NCBI GenBank assembly: GCA_945875935.1
Contig: CAMCNE010000035.1
Location: 1 to 21,142 of the forward strand
DNA: 21,142 bases
DNA from: Bordetella parapertussis
GTDB taxonomy: Bacteria; Pseudomonadota; Gammaproteobacteria; Burkholderiales; Burkholderiaceae_C
Reading direction: 5' to 3'
The position numbers and the translations under genes were made by a program. Shown piece by piece: positions 1-9,927 of this stretch. The notes under the pieces are model-generated. The model did not search any database, was not told the origin of the DNA, and saw nothing but the letters and a program-made list of their open reading frames with translations. Position 1 is the stretch's first letter; each line of letters opens with the position of its first letter.

Positions 1-64
1 GACAGGCTGGCGCCCTCATGCTGCCAAATGCGCAGAAATCGGGCGCCAGCCTGTCGCGCCCCTG
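1..64. repeat. Palindromic hairpin repeat, left copy (core orientation A)
   Basis: Perfect 14-bp inverted arms (GACAGGCTGGCGCC at 1-14 and its complement at 42-55) enclose a 27-nt core at 15-41. The core holds a second small stem (CTGC at 21-24, GCAG at 32-35). The right arm is followed by GCGCCCCTG (56-64), which is also present after the second copy at 909-963. The left outer flank lies outside the window, so the true left end is unknown. The core is the exact reverse complement of the core at 923-949. It resembles a REP- or MITE-like intergenic element; the family is not recognised. Confidence 0.85.
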
Positions 65-116
65 TGCCGATGTCGGTGGTGGTTGCGGAGATCTTGTCGG
101 GCTGGCTTGTGCTGGG

Positions 117-145
117 TTGCTTACCTGGTAAGCGAAAGGTAGACT
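117..145 (+). promoter_or_regulatory. Predicted sigma70 promoter of the toxin-antitoxin pair
   Basis: TTGCTT at 117-122 and TAGACT at 140-145 are separated by 17 nt, giving reasonable matches to the -35 and -10 consensus. Transcription would start near 152, leaving a leader of roughly 28 nt before the ATG at 180. The candidate operator at 119-133 fills the space between the two boxes, as expected for autorepression. This is pattern matching only. Confidence 0.45.
119..133. promoter_or_regulatory. Candidate antitoxin operator (perfect 15-bp palindrome)
   Basis: GCTTACCTGGTAAGC is a perfect inverted repeat with 7-bp arms around one central base. It overlaps the predicted promoter spacer, 46 bp upstream of the antitoxin ATG. 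AbrB/MazE-fold antitoxins usually bind palindromes in their own promoter and repress transcription, more tightly with the toxin bound. The role here is inferred from position and symmetry. Confidence 0.5.
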
Positions 146-179
146 GGCCCGAGTGAATCACCAACGCCGGAGTCGCACC

Positions 180-464
180 ATGGCTGCTGCCACGCTCACC
201 GAAAAGGGCCAGATCGTCATCCCGGCCGACATTCGTGCCCGCTACGAGCTCACGCCTGGCACGCAGGTTGAGTTTGTCGACGAAGGTGGCGTCATCCGGT
301 TGCTGGTGCGGCGCCGGGTGGTCCCGTCCGATCCGCAAGCAGGCTATGGCCTGATCAAGGTCGCGCCCAGTAACACCGGCCAAAAAGCCCGGCGGCTGTC
401 TGAATTCGACCCCGCGTCATTGCTCAAGCCAGCGTTATCCAAAGCCCCACGCAGCAAGAAATGA
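180..464 (+). CDS. vapB: AbrB/MazE-fold antitoxin (VapB type)
   Basis: A 94-residue protein whose first about 45 residues form a SpoVT/AbrB swapped-hairpin DNA-binding domain (TLTEKGQIVIPADIRARY, then LTPGTQVEF). The basic, flexible C-terminal half ending in SKAPRSKK is the expected toxin-binding tail. I chose the ATG at 180 because a Shine-Dalgarno-like GGAG (169-172) lies 7 nt upstream and the domain starts right after it; an in-frame GTG at 153 would coincide with the predicted transcription start. Its TGA overlaps the next gene's ATG (ATGA at 461-464), so antitoxin and toxin are translationally coupled, antitoxin first. It should neutralise the adjacent PIN-domain RNase and autoregulate through the palindrome at 119-133. 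Confidence 0.88.
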   Translation: MAAATLTEKGQIVIPADIRARYELTPGTQVEFVDEGGVIRLLVRRRVVPSDPQAGYGLIKVAPSNTGQKARRLSEFDPASLLKPALSKAPRSKK

Positions 465-877
465 TCGCCGTCGACACCAATATCCTCGCGCGCTTTTATT
501 GCGACGACCCGGAAGACGTCGAGGCCAAGCGCCAGCGGCCCATCGCCCGGCGCGTGATGGTCGAGTCGCCATCGCTGTTCGTCCCGGTCACGGTGATCCT
601 CGAATTCGAGTGGGTGATGCGCGGCTTCTACAACGCCGTGCCCGCGTCGTTCTGTCAGGCCGTCGAGCACCTGCTGGGCATGCCGCACGTCACCGTGGAG
701 CGCTGGCAATCGGTCAAGGACGCGCTGGCCTTGCATCTGCGCGGCCTCGACTTCGCCGACGCCTTGCACTGGGCCAGCAGCAGCGGCTGCGAGCGGGTGG
801 TCACTTTCGATGACCGCCGCTTCGCTCGGCGAGCTCGTCGGCTTGAACTCTCACCAGCCGTCACGCTGGCCAAATAG
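461..877 (+). CDS. vapC: PIN-domain ribonuclease toxin (VapC type)
   Basis: A 138-residue single-domain PIN protein, the usual VapC length. Acidic metal-binding positions are visible: D5 in the N-terminal AVDTNILARF, E48 in VILEFEW, D97/D100 in GLDFADALH, and D117/D118 in VTFDDRRFA. VapC toxins are Mg/Mn-dependent endoribonucleases, most with tRNA or rRNA targets; the target cannot be read from sequence. The ATG overlaps the antitoxin stop by 4 bp. All active-site acids are present and no frameshift is seen, so the module looks intact. The hairpin repeat starting near 893 lies just downstream and could act as transcript end. The gene pair is bounded by inverted repeat copies, which suggests it arrived or is maintained as a cassette. 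Confidence 0.9.
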   Translation: MIAVDTNILARFYCDDPEDVEAKRQRPIARRVMVESPSLFVPVTVILEFEWVMRGFYNAVPASFCQAVEHLLGMPHVTVERWQSVKDALALHLRGLDFADALHWASSSGCERVVTFDDRRFARRARRLELSPAVTLAK

Positions 878-892
878 CCCGGCAAGTCAAAC

Positions 893-979
893 CCGAGCGC
901 AGCGGCGGGGCCGGCTGGCGCCCGATTTCTGCGCATTTGGCAGCATGAGGGCGCCAGCCTGTCGCGCCCCTGCGCTCGC
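893..979. repeat. Palindromic hairpin repeat, right copy (core inverted)
   Basis: The inner element (909-963) has arms 909-922 and 950-963 around a 27-nt core at 923-949 that is the exact reverse complement of the core at 15-41. The arms extend outward to about 30 bp each (893-922 with 950-979; 25 of 30 positions pair). The right arm plus GCGCCCCTG (964-972) matches the left copy's right arm perfectly over 23 bases, whereas this copy's own left arm carries four differences in those 23. It begins 15 nt after the toxin stop codon and could form a strong hairpin in that transcript. Confidence 0.85.
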
Positions 980-1020
980 TTACCGCGTGAAAAGCCCCCG
1001 CCCTGTCGCCACTTGAGGCT

Positions 1021-1043
1021 TGACGCTCGATGAGCGCCGAGCG

Positions 1044-1046
<3 letters not shown>
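1021..1046. terminator. Hairpin over the helicase stop codon, possible terminator
   Basis: TGACGCTCG (1021-1029) and CGAGCGTCA (1038-1046) form a perfect 9-bp stem with an 8-nt loop. The stem includes the TGA of the minus-strand helicase. No T-tract follows on either strand, so it is not a classical intrinsic terminator; it may stabilise the 3' end or aid Rho-independent pausing. Confidence 0.35.
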
Positions 1047-3320
<2,274 letters not shown>

Positions 3321-3364
3321 CAAGGCGCATCGGCAAGGGAAAACCGACTCTAACCGGGCGAACT

Positions 3365-3379
3365 GCAGCGAACCGCTGC
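3365..3379. other. Small GC-rich hairpin between the TerB-like gene and the helicase
   Basis: GCAGCG-AAC-CGCTGC is a perfect 6-bp stem with a 3-nt loop in the gap between the two minus-strand genes. It has no T-tract. It could be an attenuating or terminator-like structure, or chance in GC-rich DNA. Confidence 0.25.
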
Positions 3380-3430
3380 GTCCAAAGGCTGCGGCTCAGT
3401 GCCAGGCCGACCGCTTCGACGGGCTGCACA

Positions 3431-3898
3431 TCACTCGACGCGCAGTGCCTGCTTGGCGCGCATCTTGGCGTTGATGTAGGCGCCATGGGGCACGTGGAGC
3501 AAGTCGCTCACGCGGCGCATGAGGTGGTTTTCGTGGGCAGTGAGCACGCCATCGGCATAGGCCACGCGCCACAGGTGCTCGACCATGCGGACCTTGTCTT
3601 CCATGTCGAACGTCTCGTTGATCTTCGAGGTGAACTGGAAGAAGTCGCTCGACCCCTGGGCCGTCTGGTGGGCCAGTTCGACCAGCCGCGCGGCCTCGTC
3701 GTCTGAGAGCTTGAACTTGTCGCGCAGCGCCGACAGGACGGCGGCGCGCTCGGCGGGGTCGAATTCGGCATCGGCGCGCATGACCTCGACCAGCAGCACG
3801 GCGGTGGCCAGCTGCAAGGCGTGCTCATCGCAGTGGGCGGCACCGCCCGCAGTCGGGGCGAATGTGGTCTCGAACAGATCCTTGAGGGTTTTCAGCAT
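3431..3898 (-). CDS. TerB-family (tellurite resistance protein B-like) protein
   Basis: A 155-residue, all-helical, acidic protein with the TerB-like pattern: a helix with LLVEVMRADAEFDPAERAAV (about 35-54), then a repeat of the same theme, HLWRVAYADGVLTAHENHL (about 108-126). Each unit has a D/E-rich loop after a hydrophobic helix, as in TerB and DjlA N-terminal domains, where these acidic loops bind metal. There is no signal peptide, so it is probably cytoplasmic. No other ter genes lie nearby, so a tellurite role is not supported; lone TerB-like proteins of this size are widespread in proteobacteria with unknown function. It shares the strand with the downstream helicase gene. The intergenic stretch to the divergent gene at 4130 should carry its promoter. 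Confidence 0.8.
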   Translation of the reverse strand: MLKTLKDLFETTFAPTAGGAAHCDEHALQLATAVLLVEVMRADAEFDPAERAAVLSALRDKFKLSDDEAARLVELAHQTAQGSSDFFQFTSKINETFDMEDKVRMVEHLWRVAYADGVLTAHENHLMRRVSDLLHVPHGAYINAKMRAKQALRVE

Positions 3899-4129
3899 GG
3901 GGCTCAGAAGTTGTGAGGGTCTTGGCGTGCGGTCGCGCCCCTACAACGCGCGGCAGCGCCAACTCGCCGACAAGCCCACCGAAAACTTGCTGGATTGGGG
4001 AAAACCGTCACCGCGCATCGGACGTTGGCGGTAAGGTTCACCTCACGCCTTGCCTGCACGCGCGGTCTGAATGACGCGGTTGTGTGTGACCGGTGCACCC
4101 GATCCACCACCCCATCAGGAGTACGTAAC
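3899..4129. other. Divergent intergenic region
   Basis: This 231-bp gap separates the minus-strand TerB-like gene from the plus-strand secreted-protein gene, so it should contain promoters for both. I see an AGGAG at 4117-4121 serving the GTG at 4130, but no -35/-10 pair that I would defend. Open frames crossing it have no recognisable protein character. Confidence 0.4.
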
Positions 4130-4573
4130 GTGATAGCAAGATGGATGACGGCCCTCGGCGCCGCGTGCCTGTTCGCAGCCCTGCCGGCTGCCGCCAAGGA
4201 TTCTGAAAAGACAACCGACGCGGGCCTGAAGGCCATGTTGATTGGCACCTGGATCAACCCACCTGACAGCGCCGACTATGAAGGCGTGCCCAGCCGCGAG
4301 ATCTTCCAGGCCGATGGCACCTACCTGTACTACGAGTACGAGGACAAGGCCTGCCAGAAGCTGTCAGGCTCCCTCACCTCACGCTGGTATGTCTGGGAAG
4401 GCGCGCTGTTCACCCAGTTCCCCGACCGCACGCTGAAAGACCACATCATCAGCCTGCAGGCGAAGAAGGTGGTGCTGCGCTCGGTCGACGACAACGTGAC
4501 CTACCACCGCATCAAGTCGACGCGCTGCCCGACCGAACTGCCAGCGGCCGCAAAAAAGACGGTCAAGCACTGA
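4130..4573 (+). CDS. Small secreted protein of unknown function, beta-rich
   Basis: A 147-residue protein. It has an N-terminal signal peptide (MIARWMTALGAACLFAALPA) with probable signal peptidase I cleavage after the AAA at 20-22, and no lipobox. The mature part begins with a short helix and IGTWINPP (about 41-48), then alternating strands rich in Y, W and T (FQADGTYLYYEYEDKACQK, then SRWYVWEGALFTQF). That 'GTW ... F..DGTY' layout resembles lipocalin-like or calycin-type periplasmic proteins, but I cannot name a family. Two cysteines in the mature part (in KACQK and TRCP) could form a disulphide. The GTG start at 4130 is favoured by AGGAG at 4117-4121, 8 nt upstream; the ATG at 4145 lacks one. 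It converges on the CIA30-domain gene. Confidence 0.75.
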   Translation: MIARWMTALGAACLFAALPAAAKDSEKTTDAGLKAMLIGTWINPPDSADYEGVPSREIFQADGTYLYYEYEDKACQKLSGSLTSRWYVWEGALFTQFPDRTLKDHIISLQAKKVVLRSVDDNVTYHRIKSTRCPTELPAAAKKTVKH

Positions 4574-4575
4574 GT

Positions 4576-4587
4576 GCCCCTCGGGGC
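4576..4587. terminator. Hairpin between convergent genes, possible bidirectional terminator
   Basis: GCCCCTCGGGGC folds into a compact GC stem closed by a CTCG tetraloop. It sits 3 nt after the secreted-protein stop and 17 nt beyond the CIA30-domain stop on the other strand. There is no T-tract on either side, so termination efficiency is uncertain. Confidence 0.35.
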
Positions 4588-4604
4588 CTGGGCCCACCGC
4601 CGCT

Positions 4605-5105
4605 TCAGGTTTCGCAGTGCAGCGAGCGCAAGGCCAGGCTGAACGCGCCTTCCTGACGGTCGGAAATGATCACGCTCACGTGGCTGATGCGGAAGGCGTC
4701 GAGCGGATCCATCCCGCGCACTTCCCTGCCCCGGAAGGTGGGCATCAAGTCGGACACCCGCAGGCGCACCTGCGTCCACGCACCGGCCGGCGCGTCGAAG
4801 CTGGCCTGATACGTCAACCCCTCGACGCCACCCTCGGTGCGCACATTGAACTTGTAGCGCTTGCCATCGCCACACACATCGAGCAAGAAGCTGTCGGCTG
4901 CCAGCGGCTTCTCGGCCAGCACCCCCGAGCGCAAGGCGCAGAACCCGCCGTTGTTCTCGAGCGAGAGCGTGCCTTCGAAGACGGCGAACCCTTCGGGGTC
5001 ATGGCGAACGCGGCTGCTCGAGACGCCGCCCATCACGACGTCATCGACGGTCATCCATTCGGTCAGGGCGGTGGGGTGTTCAAAATCGATCAGGAGTTGT
5101 GGCAT
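4605..5105 (-). CDS. CIA30-domain protein (NDUFAF1-like)
   Basis: A 166-residue protein built entirely from a CIA30 fold. Diagnostic segments are WMTVDDVVMGGVSSSRV (about 17-33), the strand pattern FEGTLSLENNGGFCALRS (about 44-61), and a C-terminal RISHVSVIISDRQEGAFSL. In eukaryotes the domain belongs to complex I assembly factor NDUFAF1. Bacterial single-domain members are common and mostly uncharacterised; they look like galactose-binding-type beta sandwiches. No respiratory complex gene is nearby, so a complex I role is not supported here. The start is set at the ATG at 5103-5105 because it precedes the conserved domain directly; the upstream in-frame extension is low-complexity and basic. 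No strong Shine-Dalgarno is visible. Confidence 0.82.
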   Translation of the reverse strand: MPQLLIDFEHPTALTEWMTVDDVVMGGVSSSRVRHDPEGFAVFEGTLSLENNGGFCALRSGVLAEKPLAADSFLLDVCGDGKRYKFNVRTEGGVEGLTYQASFDAPAGAWTQVRLRVSDLMPTFRGREVRGMDPLDAFRISHVSVIISDRQEGAFSLALRSLHCET

Positions 5106-5253
5106 GGTGAGTGGCGGCTTGTGGGGAGGGCACCGTCGTTTGCGGCAGGGCGCAGTCTGCCAGACGCCGCGAGCGTGCCACTCGGCGCTGACCCTCAAGC
5201 GCACGGTGCTGGCCCTCGCGGCACCTTGATGGCCACGCTTACAGTTGTACTTA

Positions 5254-5265
5254 CCGTCCGGACGG
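5254..5265. promoter_or_regulatory. Perfect 12-bp palindrome upstream of the AT-richer gene
   Basis: CCGTCCGGACGG is self-complementary and lies 18 nt before the ATG at 5284, in the divergent intergenic region 5106-5283. It could be an operator or a leader hairpin. It is followed by a tandem AAACCCC repeat (5270-5283) where a ribosome binding site would be expected. Function is unknown. Confidence 0.3.
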
Positions 5266-5283
5266 GTGCAAACCCCAAACCCC

Positions 5284-6099
5284 ATGAAAAAGTACGTCCA
5301 TCAGATTTATTACAACGAAGAAACCAAAAGCCAGTTGCTGGACGGTTTCATTCCGCTGGACAACACACAAAACCCCCGCCCGGATTGGTTCGAGTTTTGG
5401 GTGATTCTGAATTTTCTGCGTAATAACGTTCTGGAAGAGGATGCCTGGTATGGTTTCTTGTCGCCCAAGTTTCATGAAAAAACCGGGTTCACCTCTGAAT
5501 ATGTGAACAGCTTGCTGGAGGGGCAAGAGGGTGTGGGCAGCGTGGTATTGCTGTCGCCCAGCTGGGATCAGCTTTCTTTCTTCCTCAACCCTTTTGAGCA
5601 AGGTGAGATGTGGCACCCCGGGCTGCTCGGCGCCTGCCAGAAATTCATCGATTCGACCTGGCTGGAGTTGAATCTGAGCACCCTGGCGACCGATACCAGC
5701 AGCTCGGTCTTTTCCAACTACATCATCGCCAAAAAAGACTTCTGGGAAGAGTGGGAAATACTGGCCGAAGAATTTTTCAACTATGTTGAAAACAATCCGG
5801 AGTATCAATCCCACACGCCCTATGGCTCGGTGGAAAGCCGCTTTCCCATGAAAACATTCATTCAGGAAAGGCTGGCCACCGTGGTGCTGGCAAGCGGACA
5901 GTTCAAGGCCGCATGCGCACCCTACAGTTTCATGCACCCGATTTTCACCCGCTTGTTCCCGGACGATATTGAAACCAGAGTCTTGCTGCAAACCTGCGAT
6001 CTGATGAAACAAAAATACCGCCTGAGCGCAGATCAAAAATATCTTGATATGTACTGGAAGATACGGGGCGACATCACCTTCTTCCGCCAGAGTTTTTGA
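5284..6099 (+). CDS. Conserved hypothetical protein, AT-richer than neighbours, possibly glycan-related
   Basis: A 271-residue cytoplasmic-looking protein without signal peptide or membrane helices, rich in aromatic residues (F, W, Y). The N-terminus KKYVHQIYYNEETKSQL followed by FIPLDNTQNPRPDWFEFW (about 20-37) and AWYGFLSPKFHEKTGF (about 50-65) recalls hypothetical proteins found beside glycosyltransferases in surface polysaccharide regions. I recognise the style but cannot name a family. Its base composition is visibly lower in GC, and codons such as AAA, GAA and TTT are frequent, unlike every neighbour: a sign of recent transfer. The ATG at 5284 has no Shine-Dalgarno. Its TGA overlaps the ATG of the SGNH hydrolase gene, so the two are coupled. 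Confidence 0.65.
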   Translation: MKKYVHQIYYNEETKSQLLDGFIPLDNTQNPRPDWFEFWVILNFLRNNVLEEDAWYGFLSPKFHEKTGFTSEYVNSLLEGQEGVGSVVLLSPSWDQLSFFLNPFEQGEMWHPGLLGACQKFIDSTWLELNLSTLATDTSSSVFSNYIIAKKDFWEEWEILAEEFFNYVENNPEYQSHTPYGSVESRFPMKTFIQERLATVVLASGQFKAACAPYSFMHPIFTRLFPDDIETRVLLQTCDLMKQKYRLSADQKYLDMYWKIRGDITFFRQSF

Positions 6100-6881
6100 T
6101 GGCTCGCGAAGTGCCCGCCAGACACTGCGTCCACGAAAGCGCATTTGTGCGCAGTCGTCGGCACTTACTGCCCATCATCGCGCTGTGGCTGGGGCTGTGT
6201 GGCGCCGGCCGGGCCGAGCCGGGCACCCCTGCGCCAACGACTCCGGCAGCCGCCTCCACTCGCGGGATCTGGGTGGTTCTGGGCTCGTCGACCGCTGCGG
6301 GCACCGGTGTGCCGGCAGGCCAGGGGTGGGTGAGCCTGCTCGAGGCCGCCTACCGGCCCGCGGGGGTGTCGATTCGCAACCTGGCGGTGGCCGGCACGGT
6401 GACCTATCACGCTCTGCCCGGCTCGCTGTGGCCGTCGCTCAGGCGCCCGTCGCCCAAGGCCGAGGCCAATGTCGATGCGGCGCTGGCGCACGCACCCCGA
6501 CTGCTGCTGCTGGCCTACCCCAGCAACGACACCGCACGCGGCTACAGCGTCGAGGAAACCGTCAGCAACCTGCTCGCCATCCGGAAGGTCTCGCTGGCCA
6601 AAGGTGTTGCGGTGCTGGTGCTGTCCACACAGCCGCGCAACCTGTCAGCCAAACAGCGCGCCAGCCTGAGTCTGGTCGACCAGCAGCTGCGCGCCGCGGT
6701 GGGCCCTTGCTTCGTGGCGACCAGTGAAGGCCTGTCCACACCCGACGGCCTGCTGCAAAGCGCCTACGACTCTGGCGACGGCGTCCACCCCAACGCCGCG
6801 GGACACCGGCTGATTGCCGATCAGGTGCAAGCGGTGATCAACGGTGGAAAGTGCGTCAGGCCGCCAATCGCGCTTTCGTGA
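6099..6881 (+). CDS. Secreted SGNH/GDSL-family hydrolase
   Basis: A 260-residue protein with a signal-peptide-like region (RSRRHLLPIIALWLGLCGAG, about 18-37) followed by an A/P/T-rich linker. SGNH blocks are visible: block I VLGSSTAAGTG with nucleophile S64 (the usual GDS is GSS), block II NLAVAGTV with G99, block III YPSNDTARG with N143, and block V DGVHPNAAGH with D227 and H230. These enzymes hydrolyse ester bonds, often acetyl groups on sugars or peptidoglycan, or lipids; export suggests an envelope or extracellular substrate, which is an inference. The ATG overlaps the stop of the preceding gene (sequence TGATG, 6097-6101), implying co-translation. The last 26 bp overlap the convergent glycosyltransferase-like gene. 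The composition is GC-rich again, unlike the gene before it. Confidence 0.82.
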   Translation: MAREVPARHCVHESAFVRSRRHLLPIIALWLGLCGAGRAEPGTPAPTTPAAASTRGIWVVLGSSTAAGTGVPAGQGWVSLLEAAYRPAGVSIRNLAVAGTVTYHALPGSLWPSLRRPSPKAEANVDAALAHAPRLLLLAYPSNDTARGYSVEETVSNLLAIRKVSLAKGVAVLVLSTQPRNLSAKQRASLSLVDQQLRAAVGPCFVATSEGLSTPDGLLQSAYDSGDGVHPNAAGHRLIADQVQAVINGGKCVRPPIALS

Positions 6882-7866
6882 TGGCGTCCTTGAGCCTGAG
6901 CAGTTCCTGATCCAGCAGCGGCGAAGAGACCCCGAGCTTGTCGGCGATCTGCTTGATGCGCCACCTCCAGTCGAGACGCTCGAGCGCCATGCGATGGTTC
7001 GTCAGCGCGATGCTCGGTGTCCAGTCAGCCAAAGCTTCAGAGATCATCTGCAGGCCGGTATCGCGCTCGGTGGTCCCCAGCTCGAGGGTGGCTTCAGGCC
7101 ACAGGAGTTCACGGGCGCACTGACTGCGCGGCGAAATCCCTGCCACGGTCGCCCCGTTGGCCAAGGCATCCGTCCACCTGCCGGTCAGGTATTCCCTCGT
7201 GGAATGGACGTATGGGGCCGGACTGTGGACATTGCTGAACGAGAGCGTGTACTTTGCTCGAGCGAACGCCCTCGTGCAGGTGATCTGATTCACCATGGGG
7301 TCCGCATGACCTTCGGGGCGGCCTGCAAATGCAAGTCCCTTGATGGCACACGCCTGTGCAACGCGCTCATCGTCGTCCCACTGCTGGGGCTGGCGGCCGA
7401 TTCGCTGCAGGTCAATCGGCCGCTGCGGCGACCCTGAACCCATGTCGAGGGCATCCGTGCCCCACGCCACCACGCTCACCGGGCGCCCCGTGGCGATCTC
7501 CCATGGCCGCACCGACTCTGCCTCGGGCACGAAGAACTGGTCGAAATGGCGACCACGTTTGGCAATCGCAGGAATGCGATCCACCCAGAACGAGTCGATC
7601 ACCCATGCAGCCACATGCTCGTGGCCTTGCGTGAGGTACTCGAGCGACGGGAGTGCCCACAGATCGCCAGGTGCCGGGGCAATCAAGAGGCAGACCTCGC
7701 CTCGACGCGATCGCGGGACAAATGAAGACGCAGCTCGCAGGTATCCGACCTTCTTGGACCGGGAAACAACCTCCAGCTCTGCCCCCAGCAGACGGGCTGT
7801 CAGCCGAGCGACAAGCTCGATGGGCCCCCAGCCCCAACCCTCAGGCTGCGGAAAGATGACTTTCAT
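6856..7866 (-). CDS. Glycosyltransferase-like protein (family 1 style)
   Basis: A 336-residue cytoplasmic protein. The N-terminal half starts with VIFPQPEGWGWGPIE and carries Rossmann-like alternation (VCLLIAPAPGDLW at 58-70; HVAAWVIDSFWVDRIP at 84-99). The C-terminal half has EYLTGRWTDALANGATVAG (225-243), which resembles the donor-binding segment of CgeB- or group-1-like glycosyltransferases, where a conserved R/E pair and an 'ALAxGxxV' loop contact the nucleotide sugar. The final 40 residues are a helix-rich tail. It is minus-strand, 135 nt downstream of glmS, which makes glucosamine-6-phosphate for UDP-GlcNAc, but no shared transcript is proven. Its 3' end overlaps the SGNH hydrolase gene. 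It could also be an uncharacterised GT-B fold protein with another role. Confidence 0.65.
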   Translation of the reverse strand: MKVIFPQPEGWGWGPIELVARLTARLLGAELEVVSRSKKVGYLRAASSFVPRSRRGEVCLLIAPAPGDLWALPSLEYLTQGHEHVAAWVIDSFWVDRIPAIAKRGRHFDQFFVPEAESVRPWEIATGRPVSVVAWGTDALDMGSGSPQRPIDLQRIGRQPQQWDDDERVAQACAIKGLAFAGRPEGHADPMVNQITCTRAFARAKYTLSFSNVHSPAPYVHSTREYLTGRWTDALANGATVAGISPRSQCARELLWPEATLELGTTERDTGLQMISEALADWTPSIALTNHRMALERLDWRWRIKQIADKLGVSSPLLDQELLRLKDAITKARLAA

Positions 7867-8001
7867 GCGGCGCCCCGCGTCCCTGCCGGACTGTCGGTTT
7901 GTGACTCCAGACCTTCGGTTGGTTGCACGTGTTGCACGCTGATGGGTGAGAAAGCTCCAGAGCCTATCGGTACGGCTGCCGCGTTCTTGACTGACGACGA
8001 C

Positions 8002-9840
<1,839 letters not shown>

Positions 9841-9927
9841 GGCACTCTCCTGAGGAAATCAATTCAAGGCGATGTTAAGCAGGCCCCCGGCCGCGCTCGC
9901 CGACGCTCGTCAAGACCGGGCGTTGAA

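Noticed and set aside
153..179. GTG at 153 as antitoxin start, adding nine residues
   Set aside because: It would coincide with the predicted transcription start and lacks a ribosome binding site; the ATG at 180 has GGAG at ideal spacing and matches the usual domain start.
893..979. Integron attC sites flanking the toxin-antitoxin cassette
   Set aside because: The repeats are palindromic, but the GTTRRRY/RYYYAAC core sites of attC are absent and no integrase is nearby.
3431..3898. Tellurite resistance operon
   Set aside because: Only a lone TerB-like gene is present; no terA, terC, terD or terZ neighbours, so the phenotype is not supported.
7922..7939. Tandem GTTGCACG(T/C) in the glmS-glycosyltransferase gap
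   Set aside because: Only two 9-bp units in GC-rich DNA; too short to distinguish from chance or to assign as operator.
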